Below, piece after piece: positions 44,700 through 56,069 of a stretch of DNA of 64,000 nucleotides. Origin of the DNA: Tetracentron sinense (taxonomy: Eukaryota > Streptophyta > Magnoliopsida > Trochodendrales > Trochodendraceae); NCBI GenBank assembly GCA_015143295.1, contig CM026556.1, positions 17,422,547 to 17,486,546 of the forward strand, written 5' to 3'. A program made the position numbers and the translations under genes. Below the pieces are notes generated by a model. That model was not told the origin of the DNA and did not search any database. It saw only the letters and a list, made by a program, of their open reading frames with translations. Within the stretch, counting starts at the first letter, position 1; each line of letters begins with the position of its first letter.

Positions 44700-46200
44700 C
44701 TTAGGGCGATATCATAAACATGAACTCCTGCATGCTGCCATATATACCTAAACATTACCAACCTTTCTGGCTTTTCAAGATCAAATGAAAGCAAATGTGA
44801 ATTCCTGTCTTTGTTCTAAGATCCATTCGATCAATTCCAACCAGGAGAATAATTTTTCTTCAAATAGCACACTTTATAATGCTGGCCTTTCGCCCTTCAA
44901 GATTAGAGAAACCGTAGTTGAATACTGAAATTGCCCTCACATTTCACTGGACCAACTCCAAACTGTGAAAAAACTCTAAAACCACACTCATCATCGTTCA
45001 AACAGTGAGAAACTGTAGTTACCAACCAAAACTGAAGCTGCAAAACAACCTCTCCACCACACACAAAACACCTAACACCTCCAAAGGATAATATATATAT
45101 ATATATATTTATATGAAGGGAAAGAAAATGTTAATAACAAATAGAAGGGGAAAAGAAAAAATCTAACTTTATTATGGAAACAAACCAGGAGTTGGCTTGG
45201 TTTTTGCACCAAATGTTTATACAATCTGTTGTACACCCTTTCCATCCTCGACCACACAATACAAGCTAACTGCTCTGCAGTATAAGAAGCCCTTCGATCT
45301 CTTTCTGGTAGAAACAAGTGTTAAATAATATAGAAAATGACAAACAAGCAAACAAAAAAATGTGCAAGCTCATAGCCAACCTCTGACCATAAAGAATACA
45401 AAAGAACTAACTCACAAATGAACAAAGCTGGATATCCAAACAACATGGAAGGATAGTTGGGAAACCAGTATCTATTCGTCAATCATAAAGACAAGCTTCT
45501 AGGGAGCAGAAACAGATAAATATCCTCCCAACTTCACATCTTCTTTTATTGTGAGGGCTTCTATTCCTACTGGTCATAGAGTTGGTGTTCTTGGAGTTTG
45601 CCTCTTGTTTTATTTTGGGTGCCTGCCATGGGGCAGGCAAAATATTATTTTCTCACAGTTATTAAGATAAATGATTCCTTGCCTTCAATAGATTTAGACA
45701 AGTGCTTACCTTTAAGAGGTCGAGGTGCAATATTTTCTCTTGCCAGTTGTTCAAAAGTAGAAGGGATGCTGTCACGGCTGATCTGGAAACCAGTTTTGTT
45801 GAATCCACAGTCTCGGATTTTGGATAGAGCTTTTTAACAACAGGTGGTGGAGTTGAAAGGTTCCTTTCTTAGCTCATCTTTAGCCAAGTCTTATTGGTAG
45901 GACCTCTTTTCTCTAAGGGGCGGTTCTTTTGTTGAGACTTATAAAGCTTGGCACTTTGCACTTTTTGATGGTAGTTGTTAAGAATTATGAGTCATTTTGT
46001 CAAGGTTTTTAAACAATATTAATTCTTACCATCATGAGATTTCAAGTCTTATAATTTTTTACGAGACTTGAAATCATTCATTTTGCTGCATTGGAAGTCG
46101 TAAGGCAATTGCAACCCAAAAGATGAAAAGCACCATATATCGAGTTCTCAAATGAAAATGCATATTATCCAATGAAAAAACTTACAAAGTACCTATTAGG
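44700..46200. other. Duplicated non-coding stretch, copy 1
   Basis: Matches 60150-61660. Short open frames differ between the copies and lack family motifs. A TA microsatellite at 45091-45113 is shorter in copy 2 (60540-60554). Confidence 0.4.
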
Positions 46201-46206
46201 CTATTA

Positions 46207-46334
46207 CCTATCTCCATAGCTTTATCCCCGTTTCACTTAGTTTCCTGCAGACACAGTATATTAATTATCATTATTTTCATTGCATCCACGAACTCCAACT
46301 TCTTACCTGCCAAAGCCCCCACAGTCCAAGTGGG
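46207..46334 (-). mobile_element. RTE-type LINE endonuclease fragment, copy 1
   Basis: The minus strand reads TWTVGALAGKKLEFVDAMK, then ILCLQETK, a TGA, then NGDKAMEIG. This is the start of the apurinic endonuclease domain of plant RTE-clade LINEs (often annotated craniofacial development protein 2-like), with the catalytic QETK block present. The stop replaces the usual Trp. The remainder of the element is not recognisable. Confidence 0.7.
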
Positions 46335-46339
46335 AGACA

Positions 46340-48561
46340 AATCTTACTCTCTTAAACTAGCTTCTTTACTCGCACTCGTACAGTCTAGCATGAGAACCCC
46401 TGCCTACTCACTACAACCAAGCGTCAATGTCGCCCATCGCTTCCATGAATACTCTAGCCAAAACTTGCCTACTTGTCACATCAACCGGGTTTTGTTGCAG
46501 CACATTGGTTTTAGGGAATGCCCTGGCATTAGCACGAGATAGCAATTCAAGATATATCATAGGATTTTGCAAGGTTTTTTTACCGATTACAACCTGACAT
46601 GCAACTAACTGATAACTCAAAATTTAGAAGTATCTCTCTAATGGAAAACTAGATCAATTATCTCATAAATCTTATCTTATGAGGTGACTCAGAAAGATGA
46701 TGTGGAGTAGAGAGGAACCCCTCATGGCTAACCATATGGCCTGTTGAGGGTTTGAGACATATAAAAAATTGATGGGATGACTTAGGATGATCATGCATCA
46801 ATGGGTTTCTATGACCCTATATATAAATGGGATAATGCCAAAGGGTATGTCAAAATTTTTTTCTCGGGTCTTTTTGCTTATTTCCCACAATGTCCCATCT
46901 CAAGTTAAAACGCTTCTTTCTTTGCGAAGCTGAATGCCAATGAAGTAGGAACAAAGAGATCTAGCCAAAGGCAGCAACTTATTCCCCAGTTGTAAAGTAA
47001 GAGATCTACAAGGCCTAAAGCTAGAGGGGGATTCAGAACAAAGAGTTCTTGCCATAGTCTCTTGCCGACGCTCTGCATGACAATGAAAAAATCTAAGGTT
47101 TTTGTGTTAGGGTTCTCTATGTATTTTTCTGGTTTGATTGAAGGTGAAAGAATTGAGATTTTCTGGGCTGAATCCGGTCCCTTTGAACTTCAAAGGCAGA
47201 AGAAGAGGAAGATGAGTATGGATTCGAACTCATGATAATGGTAATCTGTGTTTACCCATCAATCACTACTACTTGAATTGATGGTTAGATGGATCTTATT
47301 GGGATTGAAACAGAGGATGTAAGAAATGCTTCTTTTCCATTAATGAGAATGATTTTTTTTCCTTTGGGTGTAAAACTTGTGAAATTTGAAAGGCAAAAGT
47401 GGTCATGGTTTTTTTTGGTTTTTGAAGTGTTATGAAAACATACCTCCCTTTTGATTACTCTATTAAGTGATGTCTGAAGTAGATAGACCATGCTTTTAAT
47501 TTTGAGAATAACCAAATAACAGATATATACAAGTTCATCCGCAAGTCGCTTGCTACAAGGAGTGTAAAAAAACTTGGAATTAGCAAGCAATCTTCTTGAG
47601 GTCAAGGGTGAGCTTGGGTTGATTCACCCTGTGTTCAAAGCCATTAAGGTTTATCCTTTTCTTGCCTACATGTTTAAAGTCTAATTAAAATTTGGATGCC
47701 CTTGTCACTTTCTGCTGCTGATTTTGTTTGATGTTCAATTGTAATACATGTGATGCTGTTTTGTATGTTGTTACTATTTACATCTCCTGGTAGCTCTGGA
47801 GATTGTATTCTTTTGTTCTTTCTTCACTGTTATCACTATTTATATTAAAATGGCGGAATAATAACTCATTATGTGTTCAAGATTCTGCAATTCTGTGGCT
47901 AATGGTTGATGAGGTTCTGTTTTTTGTGGGGAGTTCTAGGCCAACTCCCTCTGCCATCCCACTTGCCCCTAAGATGGTAATTGTATGACAACTGTGGTGT
48001 GAGTTGTGACCCTCATGAGTGGCTGGAGCTAAGCCAAAAGTATTTTTTGCTTACACTCCATATCACTTTATAAGTTTACATATTTAATGGTCTTTAATTA
48101 AATGAAGCTAGGGAATTAATGTCAGGATTTTACATCATTTTTATTTTTGCAATCTGATTTGGCCTTTACTGGTACTCCTGTTTTCAACTGTTCTTCTTTA
48201 AAGGGGCTTATTTGGTGGAGACTTAATTTGATTATACTAGTGACTGCCCAAGAGAGCGCAGAGTCAGTTTGAACCATATTTCAATTGTTTTGCTTCAGCT
48301 TCTGTTTTGCCTTTTTTGGTTAATGTGGCTGAAAGTATGTAGCTCTGAAATGGGATTTTTTTCAATGATCCTATTTATAATTCCAGAAATAAGTCAACTT
48401 TGTATCGAGGGCTAAGTTTACCCGACAATTTGTAGAACTGTCCGCCCAAATCTGTCTAAGTTCACTATCAAAGCAAGAGAGAAAGTGAACATACAGATTG
48501 ATGGAATGGAAATTTTATTTTTCAAGTTTGTGTTAGGAAATAATTGGTGCAGTTGGGGGCC
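46340..48561. other. Duplicated stretch of unknown content, copy 1
   Basis: Matches 61800-64000. An open stretch near 47080-47235 (KKSKVFVLGFSMYFSGLIEG in copy 2, 62539 onward) is largely shared but has no recognised family. No other gene was seen. Confidence 0.4.
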
Positions 48562-48573
48562 TACTGACATTTT

Positions 48574-48736
48574 ATGTTCTTTTTTTCATTTGTTTTTGTA
48601 GGTTTTGACTAATTGTTTGGTTGAACCCACAGACCAGACCACCTATGAGATTATATGTTCTTTTTTTCATTTGTTTTTGTAGGTTTTGACTTATATTTTG
48701 GTTGAACCCAAAGACCAGCCCATTTAAGTTCTCGAG
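48574..48736. repeat. 82-bp tandem duplication
   Basis: tgttctttttttcatttgtt, then tttgtaggttttgact and ttggttgaaccca(c/a)agacca, occurs at 48574-48655 and 48656-48736. Confidence 0.85.
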
Positions 48737-48739
48737 GAA

Positions 48740-49685
48740 CACATTCACAAAAGGTATGTTCTCAATCTGTTTCTCTCAGACTTTAAAAATTGGCTTCTAT
48801 ATCCTATATTAGCTTTCATTGATTGATCGTTACAAAATTTATATAAGCTTGCTTTATTGCTTTGAAATATTAATATTTATTTTTTAATGAGGTAATCGTT
48901 CTCTATTAGGATATTAAATACTTGGTCTCACTTGTCACACTTCAAATACAAGATCGTCATGATTAATTGTGAAGAGTTTGGAGGCTAGCATCACTTACAA
49001 TAACAAAAATATACGTATGAATATGGAAAATACAACGCACCCAAAACTTATTACATATGACTATATTAGTTCATTGTGCACGAGTAATGTAAGCTCTAAA
49101 ATGATTAAAGATGGGAAATTTAAAACTTTTAATGCATTATCCTTACGAAACTAAAGCCTATTTTTGTTGCAAGTGTGGTGTAGTATTTGATGTGTCGAGT
49201 CATAAATACAGTACTCAATCGGCACGGTTATGACTTACTAATTTTGTTGGATGATCATTGGTGCTCAATTTAGAATTAGGATTAACCGCGGCTTTTCTTT
49301 ATTTTTATACATTTTGCAATTTGAGAATCTATTTTATATATTTGGTAGGACTTCTTTTGCATTTATTCCCCTCAAGTCCCATTTTAAACTCCCTTTATAT
49401 ATTTTGTAAGATTTCTTTTGCATTTATTTCCCTTCCCATTCTCTTATGTTCAAACTTCTCGTCGAGTACATTCTCCATGTAGTATTTTCGTCTTACTTGT
49501 GTCCACGTGCAACTAGCAATGTGCCAAGTGGTGCAATTTATGTGTCCTAATTGACACATGTGCTTTAGAATATGTGTTAAAATGGATCTCTTTTACATGC
49601 TCCAATTACTAGTTTCGTCGTACACGTCTCCAATACTAATAAGAATACTATCGATAAAAAACAAATACTAATAAGAATACTTACA
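48740..49685. other. Intergenic stretch, no gene seen
   Basis: AT-rich. 49330-49440 has two variants of tatattttg(t/g)(a/t)ag, cttttgcatttatt. No coding similarity. Confidence 0.3.
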
Positions 49686-49689
49686 TTCT

Positions 49690-51008
49690 CCTAATTATCA
49701 TAATAAGAATATTCAGTGTGTTAAATACTAACATTAGATAAATAATTAAAATAATATACCTGAATAAAACTACGTAGAGTGCTAACCATAGACGCCCACT
49801 CTCTTTAGCACAAGCACAAATACTCTGTGGTGGGGCCCACAACTTAGGTTTTTGTCGAACTTGTAAGCGTGGGACGTCCATAACCCTGCGAGTCTAGCTC
49901 AATCTTAAAAGTTTTGTTTTTTTTTTATAATAATACTATACTATAAAAATATTGCTCTCTTTAGTTTTATTGAGGTATATTTATTTTTATTATTTATCTA
50001 GTGTTAGCATTGAGCTTAGCGAGTTAATCAATGGTAACTGGATGTCTTGCTTGAGGGGAATTCTCTTCTTAAGATTCGATCCAAATACAATCCTCTTCTT
50101 AGTTGTTGTACTTTTAGGTATTATATTTTATATTCTTTATTTCTTCAAAAATTTTGATGGAGAAACTGATATTTTGATCTTTTTTTCATGTACAACTACA
50201 CCTTGTGAGCTATATGGAATGGGGCGTGAAAGATGACTTTTGCAAAAGGGCCACTTACCCTAAGCCTCAACTTGCTCTCGACTGCCCTTCTGCTTTTGCC
50301 TGTGTTGCTGTCGATGAATTCCCTTTGCTCTCGGCTTCATTGTCGGTATGTTTTGTCATTTTGTTTAATTCTTTTCTTATCTTGATTTTTTAATAAAATG
50401 ATTATTTATTTATTTCTAAAGTACATTTCTTCGGTAAAGTAGTTAATTACACCATTAAAACTATATGGAAACTCCATCCAACTTCTAAAACGAACAATTA
50501 CTTCCATGTTTCACCATAGTTTCGGATTCACTTGCGTTACGTCTCACCATTTTGATTGGGTACTCAAACTTTTCATTGAAATTTTATTTTTACTAATCTG
50601 ATTTTTTATTGCTTAAATAATCTTACATAATAAGAATTTTTAGTGCGCTAAATACTAACACTAGATAAATAAAATAATATACTTCAATAAAACTTAGGGG
50701 AGTGATAGCTATAGACATACTCTTTTTAGCACAACCACAAATACTTTGTGGTGGTGCTCACAACGTAGATGTTTGTCGAACTGGTAAGAGTGGGACGTCC
50801 ACGACCCTGCGAGTCTAGCTAAAATCCTAAAAGTAAGATTTTTTTTTATTTAATAATACTATACTACAAAAATATTGCTCCCTTTAGTTTTATTGAGATA
50901 AATTATTTTTATTATTTATCTAGTGTTAGTATTTAGCTTAGCGAGTTAATTAATGGTGACTAGATTTCTTGCTTTAGGGAAATTTCTTCTAAAGACTCGA
51001 TCCAAATA
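49690..51008. repeat. ~960-bp tandem module: one full and one partial copy
   Basis: Module order: (a) taagaatattcagtgtg, aaatactaacattagataaa, tactctgtggtggggcccac, gtgggacgtcc, gcgagtctagct; (b) actatactataaaaatattg, ttatctagtgttag; (c) cgatccaaatacaatcctct and a hydrophobic-coding T-rich stretch; (d) an exon-like block gcaaaagggccacttaccct ending at a GT donor; (e) aattacaccattaaaactat and caccattttgattgggtact. Copy 1 is 49690-50635. Copy 2 starts at 50635 and breaks at 51008 within part c. Block d can be read as CKRATYPKPQLALDCPSAFA plus VAVDEFPLLS. I do not recognise it. Confidence 0.8.
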
Positions 51009-51607
51009 CAATACAGAAAGTGCTGTTATGAGTAATCGCTGTCTATTGAAAGTGCTGTAATAAATAATCCTGTTAGGGTGGTGTCCTGTCTATAATTGAT
51101 TATTTGCAGGAAATCGATTCTGTGCAAAATAATTGCGTTTGGATCAACCTATAAAACTGATTACTTTGAAATCCTGAAATGCCCTCCATTCCTGCACCAT
51201 ATTATTGTTATGGTGGACCGTTGTGCTCTGTGCACCAACGTCTTCTTCATCAACCCACATAAAAGATCCAGGGTGATTCTGCATTCAATATACAAATAAT
51301 GGTAAGAAAATACAAACATCAAATTACAACTATATTACTTTATTATATTTTTTTACCTGTCAAAGTCGACATCAATAGAATAAATGACCATAGTTTTGTT
51401 TTGTTTTTGCCTCATGAACTCGCGTGTATCCCATACCACATGGACACATCAAGTTTTGGAAGCCTCTTTTCGTCATAGTACTGTAATTGCAACCATATAT
51501 CAATGCAAGTATAAAAAAATAAATTCAAAAGCAATGTAACTTCAAGGAAATCGTAAAATGTCAAAGATATATAATTTCACTTATAATAACAAAATTCAAG
51601 AGCAATG
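51009..51607. other. Non-coding stretch downstream of the Harbinger fragment
   Basis: gtaatcgctgtctattgaaa and a near repeat (gaaagtgctgt twice, 51017 and 51048) are visible. aataattgcgtttggatcaa is reminiscent of DNA-transposon termini. Probably the 3' part of the element carrying the transposase remnant; not proven. Confidence 0.35.
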
Positions 51608-52055
51608 TCACCCAAAACAAAGTATTGTAAGCCAACACGGTCTAGTGGAAAACATAATTACACTTAGATATGTGTTCCACATTCTTTCAGTGAGGTTATC
51701 CCTACACACTCCCATCTCTGGTTGTTGCTGTTGCGCTTGTTCATCCACATTTGAAGTACTTTCACGAGATGAAGCGTTGTTGTCTATAACCAATTCATCC
51801 ACCTCATACTCTTCGAACAAGTCATCTTTTAGAGCCTCTTGACGAATAAAATTGTGTACAACACACGCAGCCATTACAATATCTCTCCGTCTCAGATATG
51901 GGTATGGAGTCATACGCTTTAACATAGGAAATCATGCTTTTAATACGCCAAAACAACGTTCGATTACATTTCTTAATGAGGAATGTACACGATTAAATAG
52001 TTCTTTTGCATCAAATGGACCCCTACCACCTCTATAGTCTTGTAAATGGAAATGC
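51608..52055 (-). pseudogene. PIF/Harbinger transposase C-terminal fragment
   Basis: The minus strand reads HFHLQDYRGGRGPFDAKELF, NRVHSSLRNVIERCFGVLKA, a TGA, then FPMLKRMTPYPYLRRRDIVM, AACVVHNFIRQEALKDDLFE and acidic EYEVDELVID. This is the DDE_Tnp_4 C-terminal third of plant PIF/Harbinger transposases, including the region around the last catalytic acidic residue (NVIERCFG) and the conserved C..VHNFIR block. TGA replaces the usual Arg codon (CGA decay). The N-terminal part is missing: homology stops at 52055, exactly where LTR sequence begins. Confidence 0.92.
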
Positions 52056-54693
52056 GTGAATGAGAATGGAATGGATGGAGATGGGATTTAAATGGAGCGA
52101 GAGGGAGGTAGCCCTCAGTTCCGGGCTGAAAAGCTCTGAATTTTATGTTCAAATAAGCTTTGGTGATCAATCGTCGGTTTGGACGATCGATCTCACTACA
52201 TGCAAACGCCGTGGGCGATCAATTGTCTGGTGTTTTGACAATCGATCGTAAGCATGTCAGAAGGCCTGGGGGAGTTCTAGACCCTCGGCGATCGATCGTA
52301 GGGTGTGACGATCCTTGTACCCGGAAGCTTAATTTGGGCTTCTATACGTGAAATGTGATGTGTTTGGATGCTTGTTAGGGCAATGGATGGATCCATTGGC
52401 CAAAATATGTCTTCTATGGGAACGACCTGTTATGATGTGATGTAATTTGTTGGGCATTGGACGGATCCCTCGGCTCGGATATTTTCCCTATCAGAACAAC
52501 CATGACATGATGTAATGTTATGGCGATGGTAGGGTCCATCGGCTTGGGAAAGTTCCACCTCAGAACAGTCTTTGTGTGATGTGACATTAATGAAACTTTT
52601 ATGAGGCGATGAAAGGTTCATCGGCCGGATCATGTTTCCTAGCGGAACAATATACTTCTGGACTTGGTCTACGGGCGCGAGGCCCAATTGGTTCAGTTAT
52701 CCAAGTGTGGCTTAGGATAATTGAAGATTTACTGCGGTTAGAAACTCTAATCAGTATCAGATGTTAGTCGTTAGTCCTCCGTGACTGATAGTCAGGAGTG
52801 GGTGGATTTATATCCATAAATCCTCTTTGACTAGGTCAAGAATGGTGTGTTGTTAGTCCTCCGTGATTGATAGACGGGAGTGAGTGGATTTATATCCATA
52901 GATCCTCTTTTACTAGGTTAGGAGGGGTGTGTTTAGTCCTCCGTGACTGATAGTCGGGAGTGGGTAGATTTATATCCGTAGATCCTCTTTTACTAGGTCT
53001 GGAGTAGTTTGTTAGTCCTCTGTGACTGATAGTCGGGAGTAGGTGGAGTAATATCCATAGATCTTCTTTGACGAGATATGTAACTGATGGTCAGGAGTGG
53101 GTGGAATACTATCCATAGATTCTCTTTGATTAAGTACATTACTGATCGTCGGGAGTGGGTGAAGAGTTATCCATATGTCCTCTTTGACTAGGTCTGGAGT
53201 GGTGGCATTGTGTGGTCCTCTGTGACTGATAGTCGGGAGTGGGTGGATTTATATCTATAGATCCTCTTTGACTAGGTTAGGAGTGGTGTGTTGTTAGTCC
53301 TCCGTGACTGATAGTCGGGAGTGGTTGGAGTAATATCCATAGATCCACTTTGGCGAGGTACGTGACTGAGACTCGGGAGTGGTTGGAGTAATATCCATTG
53401 ATCCACTTTGACGAGGTACGTGACTGATAGTCGGGAGTGGGTGAAATACTATCCATAGATCGTCTTTGATTAGGTACGTGACTGATCGTCGGGAGTGGGT
53501 GGAGTGTTATCCATAGATCCTCTTTGATTAGGTCTAGAATGGTGTCTGTCATTGTATGGTCTTCCGTGACTGATTGTCGGGAGTGGGTGAATTTATATCC
53601 ATAGATACTCTTTGACTAGGTTAGGAGTGGTCGGTTGTTAGTCCTCCGTAACTAATAGTTGGGAGTGAGTGGAGTAAAATCCATAGATCCTCTTTGCTGA
53701 GGTACTTGACTGATAATCGGGATTGGTGGAATACTATGCATAGATCCCCTTTGACTAAGTACTTGACTGATCGTCGAAAATGGGTGGAGTGTTATCCATA
53801 AATCCTCTTTGGCTAGGTCTGGAGTGGTGGCATTGTGTGGTCATCTGTGACTGATAGTCGGGAGTGAGTGGATTTAGATCCATAGATCCTCTTTGATTAG
53901 GTCAGGAGTAGTGGTGTGGTTTAATCCTTTGTGACTGATAGTCGGGAGTGGGTGAAATGATATCCGTAGATCCTCTTTAACTAGGTCGAGGGAGGCGATG
54001 GTGTATTATCTGATAGAGATGTCGTGAGGACAAAGTTCTCACAGTGGTTAAGTTAGATTGTTGTATGATCTTGTATTGAGTTTAAAGACTCAAGGTATGG
54101 TTTGAATGGGTGAAGGCCTGGTCGATCGAGTGTGTGGACTCAAGAATAGAGAGTAAGCGGTTATCTGGAACGGTAACTTGGTGTTGTGAACACTGTTGAT
54201 ATTGGATGAAATTGATGGATGGAAATAGTATGAGGTTGGGAACCTCGGTTAGAGTCAAATTGATCAGGGTAACGTCGGAAAACGATTTACGATATTATTT
54301 ACTATTGTAATATAGAAATTGATCAGTATTATTATATCTTTTTTATATATAGTCTAGATGGGCTGTGGAATTTGCTGGGCTCTATAGCTCACCCCTCATT
54401 TTATGTATTCAGATTCTGAAGCGGTTGTCGATTGGCAAGGAGCTACGCTTGATAAATTTTTGGAAGTGTACCGGCATAATTGTGGTGCAAAAAGTAAAGG
54501 CTACTATAGCCAGTGAGGCAATGCATTTGCTGATGGGTTATTGTGATGATTGGTTGTTATTGCTTATGTACGCCTATAAGAAAAGTTAAAAATTCACGTA
54601 TTTTCATGGGTAAAGTGTTCCGCATGCGTGGTTATGACGAAGGGGCACGCGTCTCGGAGCATTATTCCTTAGGCGCGGGTTCGGGGCGTCACA
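52056..54693 (+). mobile_element. Gypsy-type LTR, right part (3' end intact)
   Basis: 52056-52700 is homologous to 57243-57910. After an internal minisatellite it continues to a 3' terminus ggttcggggcgtcaca at 54693, the inverse of the tgtgacgaccc start at 56070 (LTR terminal TG...CA with about 11-bp inverted ends). ggctctatagctcacccctc near 54384 is typical of plant gypsy LTRs. The next five bases, agatg (54694-54698), equal the five before 56070. The left 1.2 kb of the LTR is missing here, replaced by Harbinger sequence. Confidence 0.8.
52745..53995. repeat. LTR-internal minisatellite, ~60-85-bp units, about 17 copies
   Basis: Core: gtgactgatagtcgggagtg, ggtggatttatatccataga, tcctctttgactaggt. 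Longer units add gtgttgttagtcctcc; shorter ones replace this with acgaggtac. The word gggagtggg(t) or its variants occurs about 17 times. Long and short unit types are partly clustered. Confidence 0.93.
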
Positions 54694-56069
54694 AGATGTC
54701 TTGGTTCAACGAAATTCCCCTCTAAAGACTTGATCCAAATACAATCCTCTTCTTAGTTCTTGTACTTTTAGGTATTAAATTTTATATTCTTTATTTCTTT
54801 AAAAATTTTGATGTAGAAACTTATATTTTGATATTTTTTTCATGTACAACTACACCTTGTGAGCTATATTGAATGGGGCGTGAACGACGACTTCTGCAAA
54901 AGGGTCACTTACCCTAGATATCACATTGCTCTCGGCTGTTCTTTTGCCTTTGCCTGTGTTGCCGTTGATTGATGCGCTTTGCTCTCGGCTTCATTAACGG
55001 TAAGTTTGATCTTTTTGTTTAATTCATTTCTTATCTTGTTTTGTTAATATATTGAATTTGTTTTTCTAATTTCTAAAGTAGATTTCTTCGCTAAAGTAGT
55101 GAATTACATCATTAAACTATATGAAAACTACGATGTAGAATCAACAACTTCTAAAAATGACAATTAATTCCATGTTTCATCTTGCTATCGGCTTTACTTG
55201 CAGTAAGTCTCAGCATTTTGATTGGGTACTCAAATTTTTATTGAAATTTTGTTCTTGCTAATTTTTTTTTTTTTTTTATGTCTATACCTTGTGAGTTATA
55301 TGAAGAGGGGCATGAACGACGACTTGTGCAAAAGGGCCACTTACCCTAGGTCTCACATTGCCCTTGGTTGCCCTTCTGCCTTTTCCTGTCTTGCTGTCGA
55401 TGAATGCCCTTTGCTCTAGTCTTCATTAACGGTAAGTTTTATCAAGTAGTTTAATTCTTTTCTTATCTTGTTTTATTAATACTATGATTTTTTTTTGAAT
55501 TCTAAACTAGATTGCTTTGCTAATGTTTTTAATTACTTCATTAAAACTATATTTAAACTACGATGCACAATCAACAACTTCTAAAACGGATAATTAATTC
55601 CATGAAAACCTTTCTTTTGGCTTCACTTGCGGTAAGTCTCACCATTTTGATTGGGTACTCAAAATTTTCATTGAAACTTTATTCTTGCTAATCTGATTTT
55701 TTATGGCTTAAATAATCTTTTATAATAAGAATATTTGGTGTGCGAAATACTAACATTAGATACGTAATTAAATATTATACCTTAATAAAACTAAGGAGAG
55801 TGCTAGCTATAAACGCCCACTCTGTTTAGCACAAACACAAATACTTTGTGGTGGGGCCCACAACCTAGGTGTTTGTCGAACTGGTAAAAGTGGGACGTCC
55901 ATGACCCTGTGAATCTACATGCAACTAATTTTTAAAAGTAATATTTTTTTCTATAATAATACTATACTATAGAAATATTGTTCCCTTTAGTTTTATTGAG
56001 GTAAATTGTTTTTATTATTTCTCTAGTGGTAGTATTTAGCTGAGCGAGTTAATCAATGATCACTAGATG
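54694..56069. repeat. ~960-bp module, further copies
   Basis: 54694 onward resumes module part b/c (agatgtcttg, gacttgatccaaatacaatc) as at 50040-50090. Block d is at 54885-55010, e at 55085-55260, a second d at 55285-55435 ending tcattaacggtaagt, a second e at 55500-55700, and part a/b at 55715-56069, broken by the LTR start. Block d in the last copy reads NDDLCKRATYPRSHIALGCP, then SAFSCLAVDECPLL. Its 3' end is a consensus splice donor in these copies. Confidence 0.8.

Larger units (their letters stand above)
43697..48561. repeat. Segmental duplication, copy 1 (~4.87 kb or more)
   Basis: Collinear with 59164-64000 over its whole visible length, direct orientation, offset about 15.44-15.47 kb. 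The first shared text is ctttttgtaga(c/a)aaggcaag. The right boundary is not visible because copy 2 runs off the window. Differences are scattered substitutions plus indels (copy 2 lacks about 23 bp relative to 44606-44633). It contains an OSB-like pseudogene, an RTE endonuclease piece and a TA microsatellite at 45091-45113. Confidence 0.95.

Noticed and set aside
52430..53552. Open frames in the LTR minisatellite (for example 53277-53552 minus)
   Set aside because: Period matches the minisatellite; low-complexity repeat translation.
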